A stretch of 29,276 nt of DNA from UBA1731 sp964567665 (GCA_964567665.1 CAZMNN010000030.1:1-29276), one strand, 5' to 3'; shown: positions 1-7,435, counted from the stretch's first letter. Notes: a model not told the origin generated them from the letters alone. Translations and numbers: made by a program.

Positions 1-1350
1 TCGCAAAATGGGCAGGTCAAGTCGGCGACGGACAACACCGGCGCGTTCTCGGAGGAGAACCCCGACATCCGCTTCTCCGTCCATGTGAACCCGAAGCTGC
101 GTGAGGATGTGCGCACAGCGATTTCTGGAGATTCGGACGGCAAGCCCGTAGGACGCCGCCGCGAGGTTGAGTTCTCGGAGATGCCGGACATGCTGAAGGC
201 AGTCGGGGTGTCGGATCTTCCGATTCGTACGCGAACGGACATAGTGCGCAAGCTCCGCCGCGACCACGGATTCACCGAGCGGCAGATCGTCGGTCTCCCG
301 GAGGCGTATGGCCAGCCCGCAGCCGTATTCCACGACGGCAAGGCATATGTCGTGCTGACCGGGATGCAGGTAGCCACGCGGGGCGGCGTAGAGAAGCCCG
401 TCATGGTCGTTCTTCGGGAAAGCATCGACAGAAACGGCCGACATGAGTTCCTTGCAAGCGCATATCCGCGCGAGGAGGCGAACGAGAACTTCTACACGGG
501 GCTTGCCCGGAACGGGAAGCTGCTATTCATAGACAAGAACAAGGTTGCCGTCATTGGCCTGAACGGGCTGACAATCTCAACGCTAAACGAACAGGCCGAC
601 GGCAACCATGCAAAAACGCCCGAAGATATTTCTTCGTTTGTTCCGGGCGGTAGTATACCACATGGCGGACGCGGAACGCAAGAGAAGGAGCTTCGACCGT
701 CGATCGCGGGGTACAGGGGCGCGGCGAATCTCGGGATGAAGGACAATTCGGCGGCAGTGAGGGATGACGGCGTTGCCGTGCAGTCGTGGATAGACGGCGG
801 CTATCTGCTTTATGCGGACAGAAAAAACATATCGCGGTCTTTCCCGCACAGGCTCCAATTGCCAGGGAGGAACAAGACCGCGAAACGGTTTCTTGACGAG
901 ACAGATTTCTCTCAAGAACAGCTGGGGATTATAGCAGAACCGGCGGCAGACCGCAACGGGGTGCGCTACAGCCGGAGGGGCGGCGGCATCGGCGGGGCGT
1001 TGGAGGACGCGGAATCGGCGCTTCGGGCTCTGGATGCGGGCGAGGTGCGGACGGAGGACTGGCTTGAGGGGCATTTGCGCGACATGTCGAAGGCGGCGTG
1101 GCTGCACAGGGTGGGAGACTCGGACGTTCCGGACCGGGGCGCGAGCGACTACGGCGGCAAGACGCCGCTGAAGGCGCAGAAGACAGGCGCAGTGCGCGTG
1201 GCGGACTATGGGTCGGGTTGCCGAACCTGGGGATGGACGGGTCTGTCGCTACAGTCCGTGAGACGATGGCCATCGTCTCACGGGCATTCTTTTCGCCAGT
1301 TCTTGCGAAGAGGCTGTCACAACACCTGTTATGCAGGAACGGTGGAATAG
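1..1350 (+). CDS. Phage/ICE-type polyvalent protein, C-terminal part (5' end outside window)
   Basis: The frame is open from base 1, so the true start lies upstream. At about codons 7-26 it carries a QVKSA...ENPDIRFS segment, the linker typical of large phage and conjugative-element polyvalent proteins; a second such linker, NGVRYS, lies near 957-972. The segment between them (LPIRTRTDIVRKL... to about 620) resembles the MuF-C / Barnase-EndoU-ColicinE5-RelE-like nuclease modules of these proteins. That family assignment is from memory and not tested. After about codon 400 the protein becomes rich in Arg, Trp and Ser around a 28-bp palindrome and loses the look of the family, so the last 50 residues are probably a degraded or rearranged end. 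It is unrelated to the downstream housekeeping genes and probably marks the edge of an integrated element. Function: unknown, possibly a nuclease or toxin module. Confidence 0.6.
   Translation, partial: SQNGQVKSATDNTGAFSEENPDIRFSVHVNPKLREDVRTAISGDSDGKPVGRRREVEFSEMPDMLKAVGVSDLPIRTRTDIVRKLRRDHGFTERQIVGLPEAYGQPAAVFHDGKAYVVLTGMQVATRGGVEKPVMVVLRESIDRNGRHEFLASAYPREEANENFYTGLARNGKLLFIDKNKVAVIGLNGLTISTLNEQADGNHAKTPEDISSFVPGGSIPHGGRGTQEKELRPSIAGYRGAANLGMKDNSAAVRDDGVAVQSWIDGGYLLYADRKNISRSFPHRLQLPGRNKTAKRFLDETDFSQEQLGIIAEPAADRNGVRYSRRGGGIGGALEDAESALRALDAGEVRTEDWLEGHLRDMSKAAWLHRVGDSDVPDRGASDYGGKTPLKAQKTGAVRVADYGSGCRTWGWTGLSLQSVRRWPSSHGHSFRQFLRRGCHNTCYAGTVE
1256..1283. repeat. Perfect 28-bp palindrome
   Basis: The left arm ccgtgagacgatgg is followed directly by its exact reverse complement, with no loop. 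It sits inside the frayed 3' end of the polyvalent-protein frame. It could be a recombination or protein-binding site, a cruciform, or a fold-back artefact of assembly. Confidence 0.85.
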
Positions 1351-1440
1351 TCTATCAGAATCGAACTAGACAGGGGGAAGGTGATGGCCTGCCGACCAAT
1401 GTCGATTCCGGAAATCTCACCATCTCTTCGGAACAAGTAG

Positions 1441-1461
1441 ATGCGACTATGGTAGTCGCAT
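1441..1461. terminator. Hairpin, possible terminator of upstream frame
   Basis: A 9-bp perfect stem (atgcgacta / tagtcgcat) encloses a 3-nt loop and is followed by ttt. It lies between the end of the polyvalent-protein frame and the promoter of the Sel1 gene. The T tract is short, so termination is only plausible. The rest of 1351-1579 holds no convincing gene. Confidence 0.4.
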
Positions 1462-1525
1462 TTACTTTGACAAGTAACATGACGAGACGATCGTGGAGCG
1501 GCCAATGCATATCTGCTGCGATATA

Positions 1526-1534
1526 TGCTATAAT
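1526..1534 (+). promoter_or_regulatory. Extended -10 promoter for the Sel1-repeat gene
   Basis: TGCTATAAT is a perfect extended -10 element (TGn + TATAAT). No good -35 hexamer lies 16-18 bp upstream. The predicted transcript would start near 1541, about 40 nt before the chosen ATG at 1580, which argues against the upstream in-frame ATG at 1493. Confidence 0.6.
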
Positions 1535-1579
1535 CCCCTGCTTCAACATACAGTAAATACAGCAAGAGGACGGATTGGC

Positions 1580-2686
1580 ATGAAGTCGAGATTTGTGGCG
1601 CTGCTTGCGGCGACATTCGCTTTGGCGTCCTATGGCGATCAGGCGAACGCCATAGTGCGTCTGCTTAATTCCCGTGCGTCAGGGTCGCCGAAGGCGTTTG
1701 CGGACGCTGCGGCGGAGATTGCGCCGCACGCGGCCGACGGAAAGACGCTCCACCAGTTTGTCCTTGCGATAGTTTCACGCGACAGCGATGCCCCTCAGGC
1801 GGCGCGGTTGGACGAAGAGACGCGGGAGCGGTATCTTGCGGAGAGCCGCCCGAAGATCAAGGCTCTCGCCCACAAGACGAACAACTCGTTGGCCTGGTAT
1901 CTGCTCGCGCTTGATTCCGGCGACACCAATCTTCTTCAGCGGGCTGCGGTTGGCGGCAATGTGCAGGCCGAGAACGCCTGGGGGACGATGCTCGTGAACG
2001 ACGTGATCCGCGAAAGCCTCTCCACCAACGAGATTGCGCGGGTGCTTGGCGAGGCGATCGGCTTCTTCGGAAAGGCGGCCGGAAAGGGCGATGCGAACGG
2101 ACTGTACAACCTTGGAATGTGCTACGCCAGGGGTCTTGGTTCGCCGCGAAACGACGAGAAGGCGTTCAGCTGCTTCCGCTCCGCCGCCGAGAAGGGGCAT
2201 CCGGAGGCGATCAACAACATAGGGTGGTTCTTCAGGGAAGGGCGCATAGTGGGCAAAGATCCCGCCCTCTCCGCCAAATGGTTCAAGAAGTCCGCAGACC
2301 TCCAGAATGCGTATGGCGAGTACAACTACGGGCTTGCGCTCCACCGGGGCGAGGGTGTGGACAGGGATGATGTCGGGGCGGTCCGGTATTTCAAGCGGGC
2401 TGCCGAGGGCGGCTGCGTGGAGGCGATCAATTCGTATGGACTTGCGCTTTTGCGCGGCGAAGGTGTGGCGCAGGACGTGATAGGCGCAATCAAGGCGTTC
2501 GAACGCGCCGCCGCCGCTGGCTTCCCGCCGGCGATGGAGAACATCGCCACGTGCTACGAAAAGGGAAACGGCGTGAAGGCGGACGACAAGAAGGCGCTGT
2601 TGTGGCGCATCAGGTCGAAGGCGGCGCGCGGCGACAGGGCCGCGCAGGCATGGCTTCAGCAGAACGACAAAGAAAGATGGAGATGA
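1580..2686 (+). CDS. Exported Sel1-repeat (SLR/TPR-like) protein
   Basis: 368 residues. The start at 1580 is chosen because it follows the -10 element at 1526 and a purine-rich ribosome site (aagagga), and because the protein then opens with a Sec signal peptide (MKSRFVALLAATFALASYG..., cleavage near ANA at 24). From about residue 130 to the end there are five or six Sel1 repeats with the usual A..G...A...LG..Y..G.GV..D...A..WF..AA..G pattern, for example around NGLYNLGMCYARG, GEYNYGLALHRGEGV and AINSYGLALLRGEGV. Sel1 repeats form alpha-solenoids that bind proteins; the partner is unknown. Likely periplasmic. Its last 10 bases overlap the start of ilvB, so the two may be co-transcribed, although the functions look unrelated. 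Confidence 0.85.
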   Translation: MKSRFVALLAATFALASYGDQANAIVRLLNSRASGSPKAFADAAAEIAPHAADGKTLHQFVLAIVSRDSDAPQAARLDEETRERYLAESRPKIKALAHKTNNSLAWYLLALDSGDTNLLQRAAVGGNVQAENAWGTMLVNDVIRESLSTNEIARVLGEAIGFFGKAAGKGDANGLYNLGMCYARGLGSPRNDEKAFSCFRSAAEKGHPEAINNIGWFFREGRIVGKDPALSAKWFKKSADLQNAYGEYNYGLALHRGEGVDRDDVGAVRYFKRAAEGGCVEAINSYGLALLRGEGVAQDVIGAIKAFERAAAAGFPPAMENIATCYEKGNGVKADDKKALLWRIRSKAARGDRAAQAWLQQNDKERWR

Positions 2687-4413
2687 AGAGGGAAGAGAGA
2701 ACGGGCGCACAGGCCCTCGTTGATTCGCTCGCAAAGGCGGGCACGGAAATATTGTTCGGGTATCCGGGCGGACAGGTTTTGGACATATTCAACTGTCTGC
2801 CGGAGGCGCCTTTTCAGTTTGTCCTTGGCCGGCATGAGCAGGGCTGCGTCCACATGGCCGACGGCTATGCCAGATCCCTCGGCAAGGCCGGCGTTTGCCT
2901 TGTGACGTCCGGTCCCGGCGCGACGAACACAATCACCGGGCTTGCCACCGCGAATATGGACGGCATCCCGCTCGTGTGCATCACTGGGCAGGTTCCGCTC
3001 GACCAGATAGGCACCGATGCCTTCCAGGAGGCGGACATGAACGGCATCTGCCGTGCCGTGACGAAGCACAGCTTCCTTGTGCAGAACGCCGACGAGATTC
3101 CGGAGACGGTTGCCGAGGCGTTCTACATCGCCACGCACGGAAAGCCCGGCCCTGTCGTAATCGACATGCCAAAGAACGTGCAGAGGGCGCTTACGTCGGC
3201 CCAGTATCCGGAGCGCGTCTCGCTTCGCGCATACCATCCGGAATCGATGGCCACGACCTCCCAGATGAATCGTTTCGCGAAGCTCGTCAACGAGGCGAAG
3301 CGTCCGGTTCTGTACGCCGGCGGCGGAGTGATCGCGGCCGGCGCGGCAAAGGATCTTGCACATCTCGCGCACAAGGCGCAGATACCGGTGGCGACAACGC
3401 TGATGGGGCTTGGCGCGTTCGACGAACGCGACCCGCTCTCGCTCAGGCTTTCTGGGATGCACGGCACTGCGGCGGCGAACTACGCCATAGACAAGGCGGA
3501 TCTGATTGTCGCCCTCGGCGTACGCTTCTCGGATCGCGTGACCGGCAAGCTTGCCGCCTACGCGAAACACGCGAAGATAGTGCATGTGGACTGCGATCCG
3601 AGTTCAATCGGAAAGAACGTCCAGGTGGATCTCGGCATCGTGGCGGATGTCAAGGATGTGCTCACGACCGTGAATTCGCGCATCCGTCCGGCGGAACACG
3701 CGGAATGGCTGGCGCAGATCGATGAATGGAAGGCGAAGCGTCCCGTCACGTACCGTCAGATGCACGAGAATGTGATTATGCCGCAGCAGGTCATTGAATC
3801 CATCGACCGGGCATCAAAGGGCAAGGCGGTGATCGTCACGGACGTAGGACAGCAGCAGATGTGGTCTGCCCAGTTCTTCCGCCACAACTGTCCAAGGCAC
3901 TTCCTTTCGTCCGGCGGCATGGGCACGATGGGGTTCGGCATCCCGGCTGCGATCGGCGCAGCGTTCGCGAAACCGGATCACAAGGTTGTTGCGGTGTGCG
4001 GCGACGGCGGAGCGCAGATGACGTTCGAGGAGGTCGTGGTGGCTGTTGAGCACAAGCTGCCCGTCACGTTCGTTGTCATAAACAACGCCTGTCTCGGAAT
4101 GGTTCGCCAGTGGCAGGAGTTGTTCTACGGCAAGCGCTATTCAGGCTCGATCCTTTCGGTGAAGGGGCGGCTTGCCAACGAACGTCTTGAGCAGGATCTG
4201 AAGTACGACTACCTTCCGGACTTCAAGATGCTTGCGGAGGCGCACGGCGCGGAGGCCTATCGTGTGATAGATCCGGCGAAGCTCGACGCCACGATACGCA
4301 AGGCGATCAACTCGAAGAAGACGTCGTTCGTCGAAGTGATAGTCGAACCCCGCGCAAACGTTTACCCGATGCAGCCCGGCGGCCAGCCGGTGGAAGGGAT
4401 GATTTTCGGATGA
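2677..4413 (+). CDS. ilvB: Acetolactate synthase, large (catalytic) subunit
   Basis: 578 residues, the normal size. It condenses two pyruvates to 2-acetolactate, or pyruvate with 2-ketobutyrate, using thiamine diphosphate, Mg2+ and FAD: the first committed step to valine, leucine and isoleucine. The catalytic Glu that activates the cofactor is Glu54 in GRHEQGCVHMADGYAR. The diphosphate/Mg motif is GDGG at 442-445 with Asn469-Asn470 about 27 residues on. The three-domain order (pyrimidine-binding, FAD-binding central, diphosphate-binding) is intact. The frame is open further upstream inside the Sel1 gene, but homologous sequence begins at TGAQALVDSLAKAG, so ATG 2677 (or 2683) is the start; it overlaps the Sel1 stop. 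It is followed by ilvN with an ATGA overlap, indicating translational coupling. No leader-peptide attenuator was seen. Confidence 0.96.
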   Translation: MEMKREERTGAQALVDSLAKAGTEILFGYPGGQVLDIFNCLPEAPFQFVLGRHEQGCVHMADGYARSLGKAGVCLVTSGPGATNTITGLATANMDGIPLVCITGQVPLDQIGTDAFQEADMNGICRAVTKHSFLVQNADEIPETVAEAFYIATHGKPGPVVIDMPKNVQRALTSAQYPERVSLRAYHPESMATTSQMNRFAKLVNEAKRPVLYAGGGVIAAGAAKDLAHLAHKAQIPVATTLMGLGAFDERDPLSLRLSGMHGTAAANYAIDKADLIVALGVRFSDRVTGKLAAYAKHAKIVHVDCDPSSIGKNVQVDLGIVADVKDVLTTVNSRIRPAEHAEWLAQIDEWKAKRPVTYRQMHENVIMPQQVIESIDRASKGKAVIVTDVGQQQMWSAQFFRHNCPRHFLSSGGMGTMGFGIPAAIGAAFAKPDHKVVAVCGDGGAQMTFEEVVVAVEHKLPVTFVVINNACLGMVRQWQELFYGKRYSGSILSVKGRLANERLEQDLKYDYLPDFKMLAEAHGAEAYRVIDPAKLDATIRKAINSKKTSFVEVIVEPRANVYPMQPGGQPVEGMIFG

Positions 4414-4655
4414 AAGAGCAGATACACAGGTTGAATTGCTACGTTGAAAACCGCCCCGGAGTGCTGGCACGCATCGTCGGGCTGATTTCCGGGCGCGGAT
4501 ACAACATCCAGACGCTGTCCGTTGGCCCTACCGAGGACGGCACGGTTTCGCGCATGAAGATAGACGTCCTTGGTGGCGAGCGCGAGATAAATCAGGTGAT
4601 GCTTCAGCTGCAGAACCAGGTGAACGTGATCGAGGTGACGTCGCGTCGTCGCTGA
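4410..4655 (+). CDS. ilvN: Acetolactate synthase, small regulatory subunit (short form)
   Basis: 81 residues forming a single ACT domain (ENRPGVLARIVGLISGRGYNIQTLSVGPTEDG...). The small subunit binds the large one, raises its activity and carries feedback inhibition by branched-chain amino acids. Most IlvH/IlvN proteins have 90-170 residues with a second C-terminal domain; this one stops right after the ACT fold, closest in length to the E. coli IlvN/IlvM short types. No frameshift is apparent: the stop is followed after 15 nt by the next gene with its own ribosome site. Its ATG overlaps the ilvB stop (ATGA). The symbol could equally be ilvH. Confidence 0.9.
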   Translation: MKEQIHRLNCYVENRPGVLARIVGLISGRGYNIQTLSVGPTEDGTVSRMKIDVLGGEREINQVMLQLQNQVNVIEVTSRRR

Positions 4656-4670
4656 CGTGAGAGGAATGCC

Positions 4671-5324
4671 ATGAAGGTGTTTGTGGTGGCGTTGGATTGC
4701 GAGGCCGAGACCGTTGTGCGGAACATGACGGACGTGCGCGAGCAGACGCTGTTCGGCCGCAGGGTCGTGCATGGCCGGATCGGCGGCGCGGAGACGGCCG
4801 TCGTGGTCGCGGGCGTCGGAAAGGCGAACGCCGCCGCCGGAACTCAGCTTGCACTGTCGTCGCTCGATGCCGATGCGATACTGAACGTCGGCGTCGCCGG
4901 CGGCCTTGAGCCGTCCATGGAGATTGGTGACCTGTTCCGCGTGACGCGGGCGGTGCAGTACGACTTCGACCTTTCCAGCATAAACGGTACGCCTGTCGGA
5001 ACCCCGAACGAGTATGATTCGCCGTTCTTTGAGCTTTGCGCGGCCGGACAGTGGCCGGATGCGGTCGTCGCCACGGGCGACAGATTCTCGGATGACGAAA
5101 GCGAAGTCGGGTATCTGCGCAGGACTTTCGCGGCGACTGTCCGAGAGATGGAGCTTGGCGCAATCGCGCACGTCGCGAAGCGGGCAAGCGTCCCGCTCTA
5201 TGCGTGGAAGGCGATATCGGATGTCGTCGGGCGCGGTACGATGTCCGGACAGTATGTCGTAAACCTCAAGAGCTGCCTTGAAAGGCTTGCGGCGGCAGTC
5301 CCCGCGATCTTCGCCGCCGCATGA
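4671..5324 (+). CDS. mtnN: MTA/SAH nucleosidase-type phosphorylase-fold protein
   Basis: 217 residues of the PNP_UDP_1 fold. Expected reaction: hydrolysis of 5'-methylthioadenosine and S-adenosylhomocysteine to adenine plus the thioribose product, clearing SAM by-products. Visible signatures are NVGVAGGL (about 75-82), TGDRFSDD, METL-like MELGAIAHVAKRA with Glu161, and KAISDVV with the general acid Asp184. The 23-residue spacing of Glu161 and Asp184 equals that of Glu174 and Asp197 in E. coli MtnN. Start ATG 4671 has a good ribosome site (gaggaa, 4661-4666). It lies 15 nt after ilvN and overlaps mnmE by 4 nt, so it belongs to the same operon. A related nucleosidase such as futalosine hydrolase (MqnB) is the main alternative; no other menaquinone gene is nearby. 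Confidence 0.82.
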   Translation: MKVFVVALDCEAETVVRNMTDVREQTLFGRRVVHGRIGGAETAVVVAGVGKANAAAGTQLALSSLDADAILNVGVAGGLEPSMEIGDLFRVTRAVQYDFDLSSINGTPVGTPNEYDSPFFELCAAGQWPDAVVATGDRFSDDESEVGYLRRTFAATVREMELGAIAHVAKRASVPLYAWKAISDVVGRGTMSGQYVVNLKSCLERLAAAVPAIFAAA

Positions 5325-6628
5325 ACAGCGGCGACACAATCGCCGCAGTCGCAACCGCGCCTGGACGCGGCGGTGTGGCCGTTGTGCGCGTGAGCGGCCC
5401 TGATGCGTGGCGTGTCGCGGAGAGGATGACCGGTCGGACGCTGTGCGATGCGGATGCCGGACGCTTCTTCCATTGCCGGTTCCAATCCGTTCGCCGCGAT
5501 TGCTTCGGACGTTCCGTACGGTGCATGGCGGATAGCGGGCTTTTGCTCGTGTTCAAAGGGCCGCACTCGTATACGGGCGAGGACGTTGTGGAGTTTCATG
5601 GCCATGGCGGCAGCGTTGCGCCGCGCCGTGTGCTTGAAGCGTGTTTCGCGTCTGGTGCGCGTCTTGCGCGGCGCGGGGAATTTACGGAGAGGGCATTCCT
5701 TAACGGCAAGCTCGACCTTTCGGCGGCGGAGGCCGTCATCGATTTGGTGGATGCACGGACGGATCGTTCCGCAGAGGATGCCCAGGCGCGGCTTGGAGGT
5801 GAACTCTCCCGTCGGTACGATGCGCTCTACTCGGACGTACTCGACGTGTCGAGCCGTATGGAGCACGCGCTCGATTTCAGCGAGGACGAACTTCCGCCGT
5901 CGTTTGATGCGGCGGTGAAGCGCGACGTGGATGATTTGGTGTCGAGAATCGCCCGCCATCTATCGACGGCGCGGGATGGAAAGATGTTGCGCGAAGGGGC
6001 GCTCGTCGTGTTGGCGGGTGCGCCGAACGCGGGCAAGAGTTCGCTCCTGAACGCCCTGCTCGGCGAACGCCGCGCCATCGTCTCGGATCGGGCGGGCACG
6101 ACGCGGGACAGCATTGAGGCGTGGATGGAAATCGCGGGTTGGCCCGTGCGTCTCGTGGACACGGCGGGGTTGCGGACGACGGACGACGTGCTGGAGGCTG
6201 AGGGCGTTGAACGGGCGGAAGCGTTGATTGCACAGGCGGATGTAGTGCTGGCGCTCGATTGCGATCTTGCGGGTGCGATTCGCGTCCATGCGAAATGCGA
6301 TTTGGGGGCGGGGCTGGGATTGAATGTCTCGTCACGCACAGGCGAGGGGTTGCCTGCGCTCAAGGCTGCCCTTGCGGAACGCTTGGCCGCGTTGGCCGAC
6401 CGCCCAGACGAAGAGGCGGGCGCGGACGTGACGACGCGGCAGAAGGCGTTTCTGGAAGACGCTGCGGCTGCGTTGCGCGATGCGCGTACGGCGCTCGACC
6501 GGCCGGACTGGGTTGTGGCGGCGAACGGTTTGCGCATGGCGGCGGAATCATTGGCGCGGCTTTTGGGGAAGGTCTATTCAGACGATCTGCTCGACGCTCT
6601 CTTCTCCCGCTTTTGCGTCGGCAAATAA
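5321..6628 (+). CDS. mnmE: tRNA modification GTPase MnmE
   Basis: 435 residues. With MnmG it installs the (carboxymethyl)aminomethyl group on U34 of tRNAs that read split codon boxes. Seen in order: the folate-binding N-terminal domain (APGRGGVAVVRVSGP, GPHSYTGEDVVEFHGHGG, RRGEFTERAFLNGKLDLSAAEAV), the helical domain, and the inserted G domain with P-loop GAPNAGKSS (233-241), GTTRD and DTAGL, and the C-terminal FCVGK (431-435) whose Cys is essential in the family. The G4 box, normally NKxD, reads AKCD at 324-327, so the Asn that reads guanine is absent. Start ATG overlaps the mtnN stop (ATGA). Its 3' end is repeated downstream (6749-7055). mnmG is not in the window. Confidence 0.95.
   Translation: MNSGDTIAAVATAPGRGGVAVVRVSGPDAWRVAERMTGRTLCDADAGRFFHCRFQSVRRDCFGRSVRCMADSGLLLVFKGPHSYTGEDVVEFHGHGGSVAPRRVLEACFASGARLARRGEFTERAFLNGKLDLSAAEAVIDLVDARTDRSAEDAQARLGGELSRRYDALYSDVLDVSSRMEHALDFSEDELPPSFDAAVKRDVDDLVSRIARHLSTARDGKMLREGALVVLAGAPNAGKSSLLNALLGERRAIVSDRAGTTRDSIEAWMEIAGWPVRLVDTAGLRTTDDVLEAEGVERAEALIAQADVVLALDCDLAGAIRVHAKCDLGAGLGLNVSSRTGEGLPALKAALAERLAALADRPDEEAGADVTTRQKAFLEDAAAALRDARTALDRPDWVVAANGLRMAAESLARLLGKVYSDDLLDALFSRFCVGK
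6611..6628 (+). other. Candidate attachment core at the mnmE 3' end (copy 1)
   Basis: ttttgcgtcggcaaataa encodes FCVGK-stop. The last 18 bp of trmE/mnmE are the known integration site of the Salmonella island SGI1 and relatives. The same 18 bp recur at 6824-6841 and 6979-6996, each inside a 44-bp block identical in all three copies. That this is an att site here is inference. Confidence 0.5.
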
Positions 6629-6634
6629 CCCGAT

Positions 6635-6750
6635 GTAGCTGTATCGTGGCGGCGAACAGTTTGCGTACAGTGCCGGCGAACGGTCTGTGCATGGTGTCGG
6701 CGAACTGCGGCGGCGCACGATCTACGGACGGCGGCGAGCGGTTTGGGGGT
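6635..6750 (+). repeat. Degenerate ~24-bp minisatellite derived from mnmE
   Basis: Between copies 1 and 2 there are four or five imperfect units of the form gtggcggcgaacggtttgcg plus a few bases, the same sequence that encodes VAANGLRM inside mnmE (about 6514-6540). Single units also precede copies 3 and 4. This sub-repeat explains the unequal spacing of the larger copies and points to some local slippage. Confidence 0.65.
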
Positions 6751-6859
6751 GGCGGCGTAATCGTTGGCGCGGCTTCTGGGGAAGGTCTATTCAGACGATC
6801 TGCTCGACGCGCTCTTCTCCCGCTTTTGCGTCGGCAAATAACCCGATGTAGCTGTGTCG
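6749..6859 (+). pseudogene. mnmE 3'-end fragment, copy 2
   Basis: This repeats the last roughly 30 codons of mnmE through FCVGK-stop and 18 bp beyond. Relative to mnmE the changes are Glu to stop (gaa to taa) plus three synonymous ones (tca/tcg, ttg/ctg, gct/gcg). No start codon or ribosome site is evident, so it is not expected to be translated. It would supply a functional C-terminus if recombined into mnmE. Confidence 0.75.
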
Positions 6860-6882
6860 TGTTGGCGAACAGTTTGCGTAAA

Positions 6883-7014
6883 GTGATGGCGAGCGGTTTG
6901 CGCACAGCGGCGTAATCGTTGGCGCGGCTTTTGGAGAAGGTCTATTCGGACGATTTGCTCGACGCTCTCTTCTCCCGCTTTTGCGTCGGCAAATAACCCG
7001 ATGTAGCTGTGTCG
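6883..7014 (+). pseudogene. mnmE 3'-end fragment, copy 3
   Basis: A third copy, including the region for xxAxGLRxAA upstream and the 18-bp core at 6979-6996. Changes from mnmE in the last 30 codons: gaa to taa, ggg to gag (Gly to Glu), and three synonymous changes (tca/tcg twice, ctg/ttg). The distance from core 2 is 155 bp; core 1 to core 2 is 213 bp. Confidence 0.75.
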
Positions 7015-7055
7015 AGGCGGCAAACGGTCTGCGCACAGCGGCGGAATCGTTATGG
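7011..7055 (+). pseudogene. mnmE fragment, copy 4 (truncated, no core)
   Basis: Fifteen codons matching the AANGLRxAAESL stretch of MnmE, ending before the FCVGK core. Against mnmE, four codons differ synonymously (gca, ctg, tcg, tta) and only one inside the matching stretch non-synonymously (Met to Thr). Sequence after 7055 is unrelated to mnmE. Confidence 0.6.
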
Positions 7056-7147
7056 TTCTTTGGTGTTTCTTGATGTCCAACTGCTGTGCTTAGGTTGATT
7101 CCAGGGACGTTTTGGACAGGCAAGCGTGTCTTTCAAGAGTAGATAAG

Positions 7148-7435
7148 CAAGATACCTTCCATTGGGCGGTATCGTCAAATCATCCTCTAATGTACGGTCA
7201 TGTCAAATCATTCTTATAATGTACGGTCATGTCAGAGCTTTTCCCATTGGGTGGTCTTGTCTGTCGTGTGCGTCGAACTGAGCTATGGGTGTACAAGGCA
7301 TTCCCGATTGTACGGTCTTGTCTATCGTGTCGATCTGAGCTATGAGTGTACAAGTCATCCTCTATTGGGCGGTCTTATCAAGTTGTCCTTATATTGGATG
7401 GTTATGTCAAGGCATTCTCCGTTTGGTGGCCTTGT
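7148..7435. repeat. Degenerate 28-bp tandem array, eight units
   Basis: Units begin at 7148, 7176, 7204, 7233, 7294, 7351, 7379 and 7408; each is 28-29 bp with the rough consensus caagtcattctcta followed by ttgggcggtcttgt. Units 4 and 5 are each followed by a second, related 29-33 bp element (7261-7293, 7322-7350; ending gagctatgggtgta or similar), and a weaker one follows unit 8. The array overlaps the 3' end of the minus-strand gene. Units differ at many positions, unlike CRISPR repeats. The stretch 7056-7147 holds nothing recognisable. Confidence 0.75.

Noticed and set aside
1098..1556. 152-residue frame running past the palindrome
   Set aside because: Low-quality composition, overlaps a better frame, and ends in the promoter area of the Sel1 gene.
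6259..6915. 218-residue plus-strand frame over the mnmE repeats
   Set aside because: It is out of frame with mnmE; its internal repetition simply reflects the duplicated DNA, and it lacks a ribosome site.
7148..7435. CRISPR array
   Set aside because: Units are contiguous and diverged, there are no unique spacers of constant size, and no cas gene is visible.
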